64,000 bases of DNA from Microbacterium kyungheense (GTDB taxonomy: Bacteria; Actinomycetota; Actinomycetes; Actinomycetales; Microbacteriaceae): contig NZ_VFPE01000001.1 in assembly GCF_006783905.1 (NCBI RefSeq), positions 310,001 through 374,000 on the forward strand, given 5' to 3'. A program made the position numbers and the translations under genes. Shown here piece after piece: positions 7,649 to 15,366 of this stretch (position 1 is its first letter; every line of letters begins with the position of its first letter). The notes below the pieces were generated by a model. It did no database searches. It saw only the letters and a list, made by a program, of their open reading frames with translations, and was not told the DNA's origin.

Positions 7649-9055
7649 TCAGGGCGTCGGCGGCACCAGGCGGAACGGGCCGCCCTGGGCGACCTCTGCC
7701 TCGACTTCGAGGTACGTCGAGTCGGCGCGCGCATCGTCGTCGCTGGAGTACAGGTCGGACACCTCCTTCAGCGCCGCGACCAGGTTGTCCTGCGGCACCG
7801 CTGTGTCGACGGCCTTGCCGTGCACCCCGCTGCGGGTCGACATGAGCGTCGTCAGTCGCGGCAGCGTGTCGGGGCGGTCCTTCCACAGGCTCCAGAGCGT
7901 GCGCGGCGTCGCGTTGCGGCTGCCGTGGTGGCCCACCTTGTAGAGGTCGACACTCGCGAGCTTGGCGCGCAGCTCGGGCTCCTTCGCGAAGCGCTTGAGG
8001 GTGTGCTGCCAGTTCTCGATCTGCGCGTCGCCCGGGAACAGCAGCGACAGCCCGCCGATCTCGAACAGCAGCAGCAGACTCGTGTTGTTGAGGGCGTCAT
8101 CGAGGTTGCGCACCAGCCGCAGCAGCGAATGCGTGCGCTGCGCCTTGAGGTTGTCGATGAGCCACCGCACCGGACCCGGACCGACCGGCACGCTGTCGCC
8201 GTACCCGTCGGCGTCGGCCTCTGCCGCATCCCCGGCCTCCGCGGCCGCGATCGTGGTAGACAGCGCGAGCGAGGCATCGAGAGCCGTGAGCCAGTACTCG
8301 TCGTCGTCCTCGGCCTGGCGCGTGACATCGGGCTCCTGGTCCGGCGTCGGGGGTCCGAGCACCGTCGTCACGAGCCCCGGCACGAGGTCGGCGATCCCCG
8401 CGTCGGCCCCCGTGTACAGATAGCGTCCGCGCCGGTCGGCCGACAGTTCGTCGAGCAGCTTGACGGCGTCGGCGTTCTTCAGCTGCTCGTCGGCCGCCGC
8501 TGCGACGAGCTTGTCGTGCGCGGCCAGGCCCGCCAGGGCGCCGGCATGCTCCTGGGCCGTGCCGAGCAGCCGTGCGTAGCGGATGGATGCCGGTCCCACG
8601 ACGCCGTCCGCGGGCGCTGCGGCCGGACCGGCGGGCGCTGCGGCCGGGCCCCCGGGCGCTGCGGCCAGGCCGGGCTCGTCCGCGGGGCCCGCGGCATCCG
8701 CCGCGAGGCCGGGGTTCTCGGTCCACGAGCGCAGCACGACCTTCGGCGCGAGCCGGCGCAGGATCTCGGCACCCGCGTCGACCTCGAAGCCCCGCAGGTG
8801 GTCACGGTGGCGGTGGGTGACGACGAGCACGTCCAGCACGCCGTGGGTGTGCTGCTCGATGAGCGCGGCGACGTCGGCCATGCGACCGCGCACGAAGCCC
8901 TTGCGCGGCGAATGGCTCGTGCCGTAGTCGACGAGGATGTGGCGTTCGGCCCGGCCGTCGGCGAGAGGCTCGTCGTACTCGACCGAGATCAGGAGGCAGT
9001 CGCCGAACCCGACCTGGTACATGCGGACGCGGACGCGGACAGGAGTGCTCACCAT
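7649..9055 (-). CDS. MBL-fold (metallo-beta-lactamase superfamily) hydrolase, third gene of DUF2235 operon
   Basis: This 468-residue protein has the zinc-binding motif HRHRDH (81-86) after the strand LDVLVVT, and later LLFPGDAQ and KVGHHGS, the metal-site blocks of the ComEC-like MBL branch. A Pro/Ala-rich linker of period 7 (PGGPAAA, PAGPAAA) is encoded by three 21-nt repeats near 8612-8670. A long insertion separates the two halves of the metal site. No signal peptide or membrane segment is visible, so it should be cytoplasmic. Its start overlaps the stop of the upstream HExxH gene by 7 nt, so the operon is tightly coupled. Possible roles are nuclease or cyclic nucleotide/lipid hydrolase. 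The substrate is unknown. Confidence 0.85.
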   Translation of the reverse strand: MVSTPVRVRVRMYQVGFGDCLLISVEYDEPLADGRAERHILVDYGTSHSPRKGFVRGRMADVAALIEQHTHGVLDVLVVTHRHRDHLRGFEVDAGAEILRRLAPKVVLRSWTENPGLAADAAGPADEPGLAAAPGGPAAAPAGPAAAPADGVVGPASIRYARLLGTAQEHAGALAGLAAHDKLVAAAADEQLKNADAVKLLDELSADRRGRYLYTGADAGIADLVPGLVTTVLGPPTPDQEPDVTRQAEDDDEYWLTALDASLALSTTIAAAEAGDAAEADADGYGDSVPVGPGPVRWLIDNLKAQRTHSLLRLVRNLDDALNNTSLLLLFEIGGLSLLFPGDAQIENWQHTLKRFAKEPELRAKLASVDLYKVGHHGSRNATPRTLWSLWKDRPDTLPRLTTLMSTRSGVHGKAVDTAVPQDNLVAALKEVSDLYSSDDDARADSTYLEVEAEVAQGGPFRLVPPTP

Positions 9056-10776
9056 GCCTCCCCGGAGCTGAGATCGGTGCTGTGGAGCGCCGCGAACGCC
9101 TGCCCGCGCGAGCGGCCCTCCGAGAACCCGAGCCGGCCCTTGGTGTCGCGGCGGCCCGTGCTGTCGAGGTACGCGAGCCGGCGGACCTGGCGGCGCCAGT
9201 CGTCGATGCGCTTGTAGACGTGCAGCTTCAGGCGGCCGAACTGGTCGAAGACCAGGGTGCCGCCGCCGAAGAACTGCACGGGGGTGTCGTCGTCGATCCC
9301 CTCGGGCAGCGGCAGCTCGGACTCGCGGGCGAACTCGCCCGCCGTCATGTCGACCATCTGGACGTAGGTGGCGACCGACTCGGGCACGATGAGCCCGTCG
9401 GGGCCGATGCGCTGCGTCGGCAGCACGGACTCGACGATCGTGTAGAAGCGGGTGCTGACGCCGAGTCGCGGCGCGTTCTGCCAGAGGAACCGGAACACCT
9501 CGTCGCGGTCGCTGCGCAGGCTCGCGTAGTTGATCCCCAGGTACCTGGGTGTCAGCTCCGCCTCGAGGACGTCCGCGTTGCGATCGGGACGAAGGATGCC
9601 GGCGGCCTCGAACCGCCGGGCCAGCATGTCGCGATACCCCAGGTCGTCGTCGGGCACGACCTCCGCGTCGGCCAGCAGGACGGCATCCAGCAGATCCCCG
9701 AACTCGAACTCCACCGGCGGCAGGTAGTCCAGACCGCGGATGAGCATGGTGAGCAGCTGGGATGCCGCCTTCACGCCTTCTTCGGCGGCGCGCGTGCGGT
9801 CGACCGTCACGTCCTTCGCCTTCGATCCGGGCCGCGAGAACAGCGCCTGCAGACGAGTCCACCAGATGTCGATGAGCACGTCGAGCACGACGGCGACGAG
9901 CACTTCGCCGCGGCGGTGCGGTTCGTCGTAGACCCGCAGCGCCGCCCAGTCGGCGGGCGGCGGCTTCAGCGCCGAGGCCCGCAGCGCGCCGCGTCCCTGC
10001 GTGAGGGTGCGCCCGATCTGCTCCGCGACGCCGGTCAGGACGCCGTGGCGCAGGCGCCGGGGATCGACGCGGTCGCGCGAGATGCGGCCGTCCTTGTCGG
10101 CGCGGCCGAGCGCCTGCTCGACGACGGGTCGCATCGAGAACACCGACAGCAGCGCGACGATGTCGGCGAACCCCTCGTGGAAGGCGGCCTGGTCGGGCAG
10201 GCTCGGCTCGAGGAACCGGTGACGCAGCCCGTCCAGCACCGCGTGCGTGGTCTCGTGCACCACGACGTCGTGGCTGAGGCAGGTGTACACCGGCCGGCGT
10301 CGGGGATCCCCGGACGGCACGTAGCCGAACAGCAAGGCGTGATCGTCGTCGGAGTAGAACGCGTTGGCCTCCGCGAAGGCGTGCGGCACCAGGTAGAGGT
10401 GATGGCCTTCGAAGCCCCACGACAGGCGGCGGCCGAGCGCCGACTCGAACGTCGCGAGAGTGCGCGCGGCCGTCGCGTACACGTGCTGCGCGTGGAACGC
10501 CTTGTCGTCGAGCAGGTCCTCGTCCTCGGCGTCGGCGTACACGTCGTCATCGGGGATCCCGGGGTGCTTCAAGTACTCGCCGGTCGCGGTGTCGAAGTCC
10601 ACGACGTGCAGGCGCGCCCCGCGGGGTCCGTCCTCCATGCGCGACCACGGCACTTTGACCTTCGCGGTCAGGATGCGCCGGTCATCGCCCTTGACGGCGG
10701 GGTCCTGCGCGATGAGCCGCAGCGTCACGTGGGTGCGCGGCTGATCCTGCGATTCGTACCCGGTGATCTCGGACAT
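9049..10776 (-). CDS. Uncharacterised HExxH protein, gluzincin-like metallopeptidase candidate
   Basis: This is a 575-residue protein without signal peptide or clear membrane helices. The active-site candidate is HETTH (174-178) followed 23 residues later by HEGFAD (200-205), where Glu201 would be the third zinc ligand of a gluzincin. The N-terminal region is strand-rich. The C-terminal half (about 230-575) matches no family I recognise. It starts 1 nt after the stop of a DUF2235 hydrolase gene and overlaps the following MBL gene by 7 nt, so the three proteins are expected in fixed ratio. A cytoplasmic protease between two other hydrolases suggests a processing or effector cascade; this is inference. 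Confidence 0.7.
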   Translation of the reverse strand: MSEITGYESQDQPRTHVTLRLIAQDPAVKGDDRRILTAKVKVPWSRMEDGPRGARLHVVDFDTATGEYLKHPGIPDDDVYADAEDEDLLDDKAFHAQHVYATAARTLATFESALGRRLSWGFEGHHLYLVPHAFAEANAFYSDDDHALLFGYVPSGDPRRRPVYTCLSHDVVVHETTHAVLDGLRHRFLEPSLPDQAAFHEGFADIVALLSVFSMRPVVEQALGRADKDGRISRDRVDPRRLRHGVLTGVAEQIGRTLTQGRGALRASALKPPPADWAALRVYDEPHRRGEVLVAVVLDVLIDIWWTRLQALFSRPGSKAKDVTVDRTRAAEEGVKAASQLLTMLIRGLDYLPPVEFEFGDLLDAVLLADAEVVPDDDLGYRDMLARRFEAAGILRPDRNADVLEAELTPRYLGINYASLRSDRDEVFRFLWQNAPRLGVSTRFYTIVESVLPTQRIGPDGLIVPESVATYVQMVDMTAGEFARESELPLPEGIDDDTPVQFFGGGTLVFDQFGRLKLHVYKRIDDWRRQVRRLAYLDSTGRRDTKGRLGFSEGRSRGQAFAALHSTDLSSGEAW

Positions 10777-10777
10777 G

Positions 10778-11887
10778 TCACCGCGCCCACGTGATCCGGT
10801 ACGGCTGCGCGCTCGCGGCGGTCGCGTCGACGCGGCGCTGCACCGAGGGATGCAGCTGATCGGCGCGGGCCGGATGCCGGCGACGCCAGCCGAGCCCGGC
10901 GATCGCCCAGTACCACTGGTGGCGGTGGATGCGGCCCTCCGCGCACTCGGGCCGGACGGCCGCACCGCCGGTCACGCCGAGCAGCCGGTCGTACGCCTTC
11001 GCGTCGATGCGCAGGCCCGCGGCGACGGCCTCGGCCGTCATCCACTCCAGCGAGATGTCGGACAGGCCGTGGTCGTCCTCGTACTGGCCGCCGATGTCGC
11101 TGTGCACGCCGGCGAACCACATCTCCTGCAGGTCGCGGCGGGGGTCGTCGACGACCTTCACGCCCTCCTTGTCGGCGCCGAACCGGTACTCGGTGAAGGC
11201 GCGGCGGTTCTCGTCGAGCGCGAGCGCCAGGCGCCCGGTCTGCACGCCGTCCACGTTGCGGGTGAACGGCCAGCGCACCTGCTCGAACCGCGCCCGCAGG
11301 TTGAACCAGCCGACGGACTTGACGGTGTCCCACACGCCGAGGAACGTCACCGGCTTCGCGAACCGCCGGAACGCGGGGTTGCCGAATCCCTGGTCGAACG
11401 ACGATCGCGTGCTCCAGAAGGCGCGCTCCTCGGTCGCGGACGCGTTGTCGCCGCCGCCGGCGAGCGCCATCTTCAGCGCGTACGGCACGAGGTTCTCGGC
11501 TCCGGGCCGCAGCAGGCCGACGCTGCGCAGCACTCCGGCGAGCGCCACCGCCGTGTACGCCCCGCGGCTGAAGCCGAACAGCATGATCCGGTCGCCGTCG
11601 CGGTAGTGCGCCATCAGCCAGCTGTACGCGTCGGCGATGTTGTCGCGGATCCCGTACCCGACGATGAGACCGGCGGTGCGGGTGAGCCACGCGCCGAACG
11701 GGGTGACCGCACCGCGAGCGCCCATCGTGCCGACACCGGGGTCGTAGAACACGAGCTGCTGATCGTCCTTGACAGCCATCGCGTAGAGGCGCGCGACGTT
11801 CGTGACCCCCGACTCGGGCTCGCTCCCTGTGCCGTCGAGGCACAGCACGAGCGTGCGCGGTCCGGGCTCCTGTGCGGCGGTGTCCAT
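10778..11887 (-). CDS. DUF2235 alpha/beta hydrolase (Tle1-like phospholipase fold)
   Basis: This 369-residue member of the DUF2235 family is the first gene of a three-gene operon. It shows the family opening LVLCLDGT (13-20), the nucleophile elbow GFSRGA (105-110, Ser107) and the late motif GVHSDIGGQY, which provides acid and His candidates. DUF2235 includes the type VI lipase effector Tle1 and many uncharacterised proteins. No signal peptide is present here. The start codon has no good ribosome site in the 77-bp divergent gap. A TATCAC hexamer about 27 nt upstream is the only -10 candidate. Expected activity is ester or phospholipid hydrolysis; this is not proven. Confidence 0.87.
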   Translation of the reverse strand: MDTAAQEPGPRTLVLCLDGTGSEPESGVTNVARLYAMAVKDDQQLVFYDPGVGTMGARGAVTPFGAWLTRTAGLIVGYGIRDNIADAYSWLMAHYRDGDRIMLFGFSRGAYTAVALAGVLRSVGLLRPGAENLVPYALKMALAGGGDNASATEERAFWSTRSSFDQGFGNPAFRRFAKPVTFLGVWDTVKSVGWFNLRARFEQVRWPFTRNVDGVQTGRLALALDENRRAFTEYRFGADKEGVKVVDDPRRDLQEMWFAGVHSDIGGQYEDDHGLSDISLEWMTAEAVAAGLRIDAKAYDRLLGVTGGAAVRPECAEGRIHRHQWYWAIAGLGWRRRHPARADQLHPSVQRRVDATAASAQPYRITWAR

Positions 11888-11964
11888 GCAGGGGAGAGGG
11901 TGCCTCGGCCGCGGGTGATACCGGAGGGGGTGCGTCGCGGCCCGGACGGGTGCAGGCTGGCGGC

Positions 11965-12558
11965 ATGCAGATCGAGATCGTTGAGCACGAACCGCCCTAC
12001 CGCGTCGGCGTCATCATCGGCAGCCTGTCACGCGAGTCCATCAACCGCCGCCTCGCCGTCGCCCTGGAGAAGCTTGCGCCGCCCGAGCTCGAGTTCTTCG
12101 AGATCTCGTACGCCGACCTTCCGCTGTACAACCGCGACCTCGACGCGGACTACCCACAGTCCGCCCTCGACTTCAAGGCCGCGGTGCGCTCGGCCGACGC
12201 GCTGCTGTTCGTCACGCCCGAGTACAACCGGTCGCTGCCCGGCGCGCTGAAGAACGCGATCGACTGGGGCAGCCGGCCCTGGGGGCAGAACGCGTGGTCC
12301 GACAAGCCCGTCGGCGTGATCGGAGCGTCGGCCGGACAGATCGGCACGGCGGTGGGGCAGCAGTCGCTGCGCAGCACCCTGAGCTTCCTCAACGCGCGCC
12401 AGATGACGACGCCCGAGGCCTACATCCACTTCACGCCGGGGCTCATCGAGGCGGACGGCGAGGTGACGGTGCCGGCGACCGAGGAGTTCCTGCGCATGTA
12501 CATGGCGAAGTTCCTCGAGTACGTCGCGCGCGTGCTCACCGTGATCCCGCAGGCGTGA
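11965..12558 (+). CDS. NADPH-dependent FMN reductase family protein
   Basis: This 197-residue flavodoxin-like oxidoreductase shows the FMN phosphate loop GSLSRESINRRLA near the N-terminus and the characteristic VTPEYNRSLPGALKNAIDW followed by KPVGVIGASAGQIG. Family members reduce quinones, azo compounds or metals using NAD(P)H in the cytoplasm. The ATG follows a CAGGCT hexamer (11953-11958) by 6 nt with no ribosome site, so it is probably leaderless. It is a single gene, divergent from the DUF2235 operon and followed by a bidirectional hairpin. Confidence 0.9.
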   Translation: MQIEIVEHEPPYRVGVIIGSLSRESINRRLAVALEKLAPPELEFFEISYADLPLYNRDLDADYPQSALDFKAAVRSADALLFVTPEYNRSLPGALKNAIDWGSRPWGQNAWSDKPVGVIGASAGQIGTAVGQQSLRSTLSFLNARQMTTPEAYIHFTPGLIEADGEVTVPATEEFLRMYMAKFLEYVARVLTVIPQA

Positions 12559-12559
12559 A

Positions 12560-12594
12560 GATCCGGGATGCCGGTGCCCCCGGCATCCCGGATC
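12560..12594. terminator. Bidirectional hairpin terminator
   Basis: GATCCGGGATGCCGG and CCGGCATCCCGGATC form a perfect 15-bp stem with a 5-nt loop, right after the FMN reductase stop. It overlaps the stop codon of the convergent SRPBCC-like gene. It contains the genome word GGATGCC on both arms. Confidence 0.75.
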
Positions 12595-13108
12595 ACTCCC
12601 CGTCGACGTCGTCGGGTTCGGGGTCGTGCGCCCAGGTCGGGGCGAGCGCCTTCACGCGCGCCTCGCGCCACTGCCACGCGCTCCAGAGCACCGGCCACAG
12701 GATCGCCGCGGTCGGCCCTGCGAACACCAGGCGGTCGCGCCACAGCGTCTTGCCGGGCTCGTCCGGAGCCGGTGAGACGGCCATCTGGTGGTCCCAGACG
12801 TCCAGGCTCGACAGCGGGCCGGTGAGGGGGATGCCGCTGTCGCGGAAGATCCGCACGCGTCCCGCGGGCTCGTCCACGACCCGCTCGCTCGCGTGGATGA
12901 GCTGCCGCCCCATCGGCACCATGCCGAACGCCGCCAGCTGCACCGGGACGTCGTCGCCCGGGCTCCAGCTCGTCGGCAGACCGCTCGGCACGAGCGGCTC
13001 CAGGTCGAGCAGGGGGCCGTACAGCTCGGCGACAGCACGCGGCGAGTGCAGCGCCCGCCACGCCGCGTCGGGGTCGCAGTCGATCACGAACTTCAGCAGG
13101 ATCCGCAT
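12593..13108 (-). CDS. SRPBCC-like conserved protein (polyketide cyclase fold likely)
   Basis: This 171-residue protein of probable START/SRPBCC fold begins with the strand-helix MRILLKFVIDCDPDAAWRAL, typical of the family. It has a hydrophobic segment PTAAILWPVLWSAWQWR near the C-terminus that may form part of the ligand cavity or a membrane contact. The ligand is unknown. The start is close to a GACACT hexamer (5 nt upstream) and may be leaderless. It is divergent from the ComB-like gene, with a long inverted repeat in between. Confidence 0.65.
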   Translation of the reverse strand: MRILLKFVIDCDPDAAWRALHSPRAVAELYGPLLDLEPLVPSGLPTSWSPGDDVPVQLAAFGMVPMGRQLIHASERVVDEPAGRVRIFRDSGIPLTGPLSSLDVWDHQMAVSPAPDEPGKTLWRDRLVFAGPTAAILWPVLWSAWQWREARVKALAPTWAHDPEPDDVDGE

Positions 13109-13145
13109 GCTCCAGTGTCGCACCGCACCCTCCCCCTTCTTGCCG

Positions 13146-13219
13146 CGATCATGTGCTCTCGCCGAGATCACACGTCGTGCGCGCGGCTGGCGTGTGCGCT
13201 CGGCGAGAGCACATGATCG
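13146..13219. repeat. 21-bp perfect inverted repeat in a divergent intergenic region
   Basis: The arms run from CGATCATGTGCTCTCGCCGAG (13146-13166, 21 bases; core GATCATGTGCTCTCGCC) to its exact complement at 13199-13219, with a 32-nt loop that itself contains CACACG/CGTGTG. It lies between two divergent genes, so a terminator role is unlikely. Features shared with the other palindromic elements here are the CTCGCCGAGA core and GATC ends. Confidence 0.75.
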
Positions 13220-13270
13220 GCGCACGGGAGGGGAGCGCCAGGACGAGTTCAGACGGACGGCTGGCGCGCC

Positions 13271-13276
13271 TACGCT
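13271..13276 (+). promoter_or_regulatory. -10 hexamer TACGCT of leaderless ComB-like gene
   Basis: TACGCT is followed by 6 nt and the ATG at 13283. No ribosome site is present. Confidence 0.55.
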
Positions 13277-13282
13277 GGACGG

Positions 13283-13924
13283 ATGCCCGACACGCCGTTC
13301 GACCAGCATCGCTACCAGGTCCGTCTCGAGTGGGGCGCCGCGGGTCTGGCGCGGCTCGCGCCGGCCGACGTGGTGGTCGTGGTCGACGTGCTGCGGTTCT
13401 CGACGACGGTGACGGATGCCGTCGCCTGGGGCGACTCCGTGCCGCTGGACGCGTCGGCGCACGCGGTGTCGATCAACGGCGCCGCGATCGCGGAGGCGGC
13501 AGCGGCCACGGGCGCCACCGTGCTGCTCGGATGCCTGCGCAACGCCTCGGCTGTGGCCGGCGCCGTCCTCGATGTGCAGCACCGTCGTGGCGACCGCACC
13601 TCCATCGCCGTCATCGCCGCCGGTGAGCTCACCGGGCGGGAACCCGGAGCGGCGCTACGATTCGCCGCGGAGGACCAGTTCGGTGCGGGCGCCATCGTCG
13701 ACGCCCTCGGCGCCCTCGGGATCGACCACACGTCACCCGAGTCGGCGGCCGCCGCCGAGGCCTTCCGGGGTCTGCGCGGTGCGCTGCGGCACCTGCTCAC
13801 CGCGAGCGGCTCGGGGCAGGAACTGCTCGCCCGCGACGCCCGCGACGAGGTGCTCAACGCGGCCGCGGTGGATGCGGCATCCGTCGTCCCCGTGCTGCGC
13901 GACGGCGTCTTCGTCGCCTACTGA
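13283..13924 (+). CDS. 2-phosphosulfolactate phosphatase family protein (ComB-like)
   Basis: This 213-residue protein of the ComB family has the diagnostic DVVVVVDVLRFSTTVTDA near the N-terminus (magnesium and phosphate-site Asp residues) and GCLRNASAVA in the middle. ComB removes phosphate from 2-phosphosulfolactate in coenzyme M synthesis of methanogens. Bacterial homologues occur without that pathway and may act on sulfolactate metabolism or another phosphoester. No other sulfonate gene is nearby, so the true substrate is open. It is a single leaderless gene; the downstream REP-like hairpin separates it from the convergent SprT gene. Confidence 0.8.
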   Translation: MPDTPFDQHRYQVRLEWGAAGLARLAPADVVVVVDVLRFSTTVTDAVAWGDSVPLDASAHAVSINGAAIAEAAAATGATVLLGCLRNASAVAGAVLDVQHRRGDRTSIAVIAAGELTGREPGAALRFAAEDQFGAGAIVDALGALGIDHTSPESAAAAEAFRGLRGALRHLLTASGSGQELLARDARDEVLNAAAVDAASVVPVLRDGVFVAY

Positions 13925-13955
13925 CCCGCTGCCGCGTGCCCGGCCCGCACCGGCC

Positions 13956-14058
13956 GTTGAGCGAGCGACGAAGGAGCGAGACGAAACGCCTCGTCCGCAC
14001 GGTCGGCCCCGTGCCGCACCGCGTTTCGTCTGCGCGCCCCCAACCGCGCTCCGCTCAA
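13956..14058. repeat. REP-like inverted repeat, GTTGAGCG...GAGACGAAACGC type
   Basis: The sequence starts GTTGAGCGAGCG, runs through GAGACGAAACGC (13978-13989), and returns as GCGTTTCGTCT (14021-14031) and CGCTCAA (14052-14058). The same elements recur between rpsG and fusA near 62.2 kb. The hairpin lies between convergent genes and may also terminate transcription. Confidence 0.65.
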
Positions 14059-14080
14059 AGCACGGTGCGCCCTGCCCGCA

Positions 14081-14569
14081 CTAACGCGGGGTCAGCGCGG
14101 CGAGGCGGGCCGCCGGGGTGATCTCGCGACGCGTCCAGGTGAACAGATGGCGCTCGTCGAAGGTGCGCGCGCACTTGGCGCACGAGGTCGGGCGGGTGGC
14201 CTTGCGGTGCCGGTAGGCGACGTGCCCGGCGGGGCACACGCCGATCCACGGCGCCAGCTCTGTCGCGGTCTCGCCGGCGTGGGTCGTGCCGCCGACGTAG
14301 CCGAGCTCGCGGGCGATGGCCTTCCACCGCGGCCCGTGACCGGCGCGCGGCCCGGCGAGTGCGTGCGCGACCTCGTGCAGCAGCGTCTGGTGGTTCGTGT
14401 CGTCGTCGTAGCGGGCCGCGAGGTAGCGCGACACGCTGATGCGCTTGTTCGTGTAGTCGCAGAGTCCGGCGCGGCGCTTGGCGTTGTCGAACCCGAACGT
14501 CCACGACGCGTCGAGGTGGGCGGCGATCAGGGCTTCGGCCCACTGCCGCACGCGGTGCAATTCCGACAT
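14081..14569 (-). CDS. SprT-like zinc metalloprotease-family protein
   Basis: This 162-residue SprT-like domain protein has HEVAH (65-69) for the zinc site, preceded by the fold-typical ISVSRYLAARYDDDTNHQTLL. A C-terminal zinc-ribbon-like block follows (CPAGH, then CAKC). SprT-like proteins resemble the protease domain of Spartan, which digests DNA-protein crosslinks. In small bacterial members activity is unproven. The ATG lies exactly 7 nt after a TAGCCT hexamer (14582-14577), so it is leaderless. An alternative longer start at 14599 would overlap the promoter. Confidence 0.85.
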   Translation of the reverse strand: MSELHRVRQWAEALIAAHLDASWTFGFDNAKRRAGLCDYTNKRISVSRYLAARYDDDTNHQTLLHEVAHALAGPRAGHGPRWKAIARELGYVGGTTHAGETATELAPWIGVCPAGHVAYRHRKATRPTSCAKCARTFDERHLFTWTRREITPAARLAALTPR

Positions 14570-14576
14570 GTGCGTG

Positions 14577-14582
14577 AGGCTA
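14577..14582 (-). promoter_or_regulatory. -10 hexamer TAGCCT of leaderless SprT-like gene
   Basis: On the minus strand TAGCCT is separated by 7 nt from the ATG at 14569. This supports the shorter start. Confidence 0.55.
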
Positions 14583-14616
14583 GAACATATCTCCGACACT
14601 CATGGCCGAGGCATCC

Positions 14617-15144
14617 TCAGCTGGCGACGGATGCCGCGGCCCGGCGCTGATCCGCCGCGTCGATGGCCATCAGCACGGACTCGAGCTGGTCCTCGGTGGC
14701 GCCCGACTCCTGGCGCAGGAACAGGGCCCGCTTGAAGTCCTTGCGGGCGGCCTCGTAGTCCCCGTCGTCGTAGCTCACCTTGCCGCGATGCATGTGGGCG
14801 AAGGCGCCGATGCCGGCCCATCCCTGCCCCTCGGCCTCTTCGGCGCACGTCGTGAGCTCGTGCCAGGCGGCCGGGTACTTGCCCTGCGCCTGCAGCACCG
14901 TCGCATGCAGGATGCGTGCCCGCAGCAGGTCCTTGCGGGTTCCGGCCATACGCGCGACGCGCACCGACTGCTCCGAGACGACGAGGGCCTCGTCGGCCCG
15001 GTCGAGCACCTTCAGCAGCCACACGCGTTCGAGCAGTGCGGGCAGGCTGCGCTGCTCGCCGATCTCTTCGAGCCGGTCGCGGCACTGCGTCGGGCTCACC
15101 TTCTCGCGGAGGGTGTCGGGGTCGTACCCGCTGATGTAGCTCAC
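14617..15144 (-). CDS. Tetratricopeptide-repeat-like protein of unknown function
   Basis: This all-helical protein of 175 residues has helix pairs resembling TPR units: LPALLERVWLLKVLDRADEA, LLRARILHATVLQAQGKYPA and IGAFAHMHRGKVSYDDGDYE followed by AARKDFKRALFLRQ. Such proteins act as scaffolds for protein contacts. The GTG start has an AGGGAG ribosome site 7 nt upstream. No partner is evident from its neighbours (a SprT-like gene downstream and a methyltransferase-like gene upstream, with a 222-bp gap). The gap shows only a GCGGCATCC word and no clear promoter. Confidence 0.75.
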   Translation of the reverse strand: MSYISGYDPDTLREKVSPTQCRDRLEEIGEQRSLPALLERVWLLKVLDRADEALVVSEQSVRVARMAGTRKDLLRARILHATVLQAQGKYPAAWHELTTCAEEAEGQGWAGIGAFAHMHRGKVSYDDGDYEAARKDFKRALFLRQESGATEDQLESVLMAIDAADQRRAAASVAS

Positions 15145-15366
15145 GTGTGACTCCCTTCACTGCGCCCGAGCGGCTCGTTCCAGTGTGCCTGTCGCCGTCG
15201 CGCGGGCCGGCGTGCCACGCCGGGTCGCGGCATCCACTCGGTCAGTCCTGGCGATCCGCCACGTTCCACGCGCCGCGCGCGGCGGTGGTGGCGACTCGTC
15301 ACCAACGTGCAGCGGGATGCCGCCGCCCGGGCGTGATCCTGCGCAGGGGCGGCGGGTGACCGGGGC

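Noticed and set aside
13146..13219. CRISPR repeat or transposon end
   Set aside because: There is only one pair of inverted arms, no spacers of regular length, no cas gene and no transposase or target duplication.
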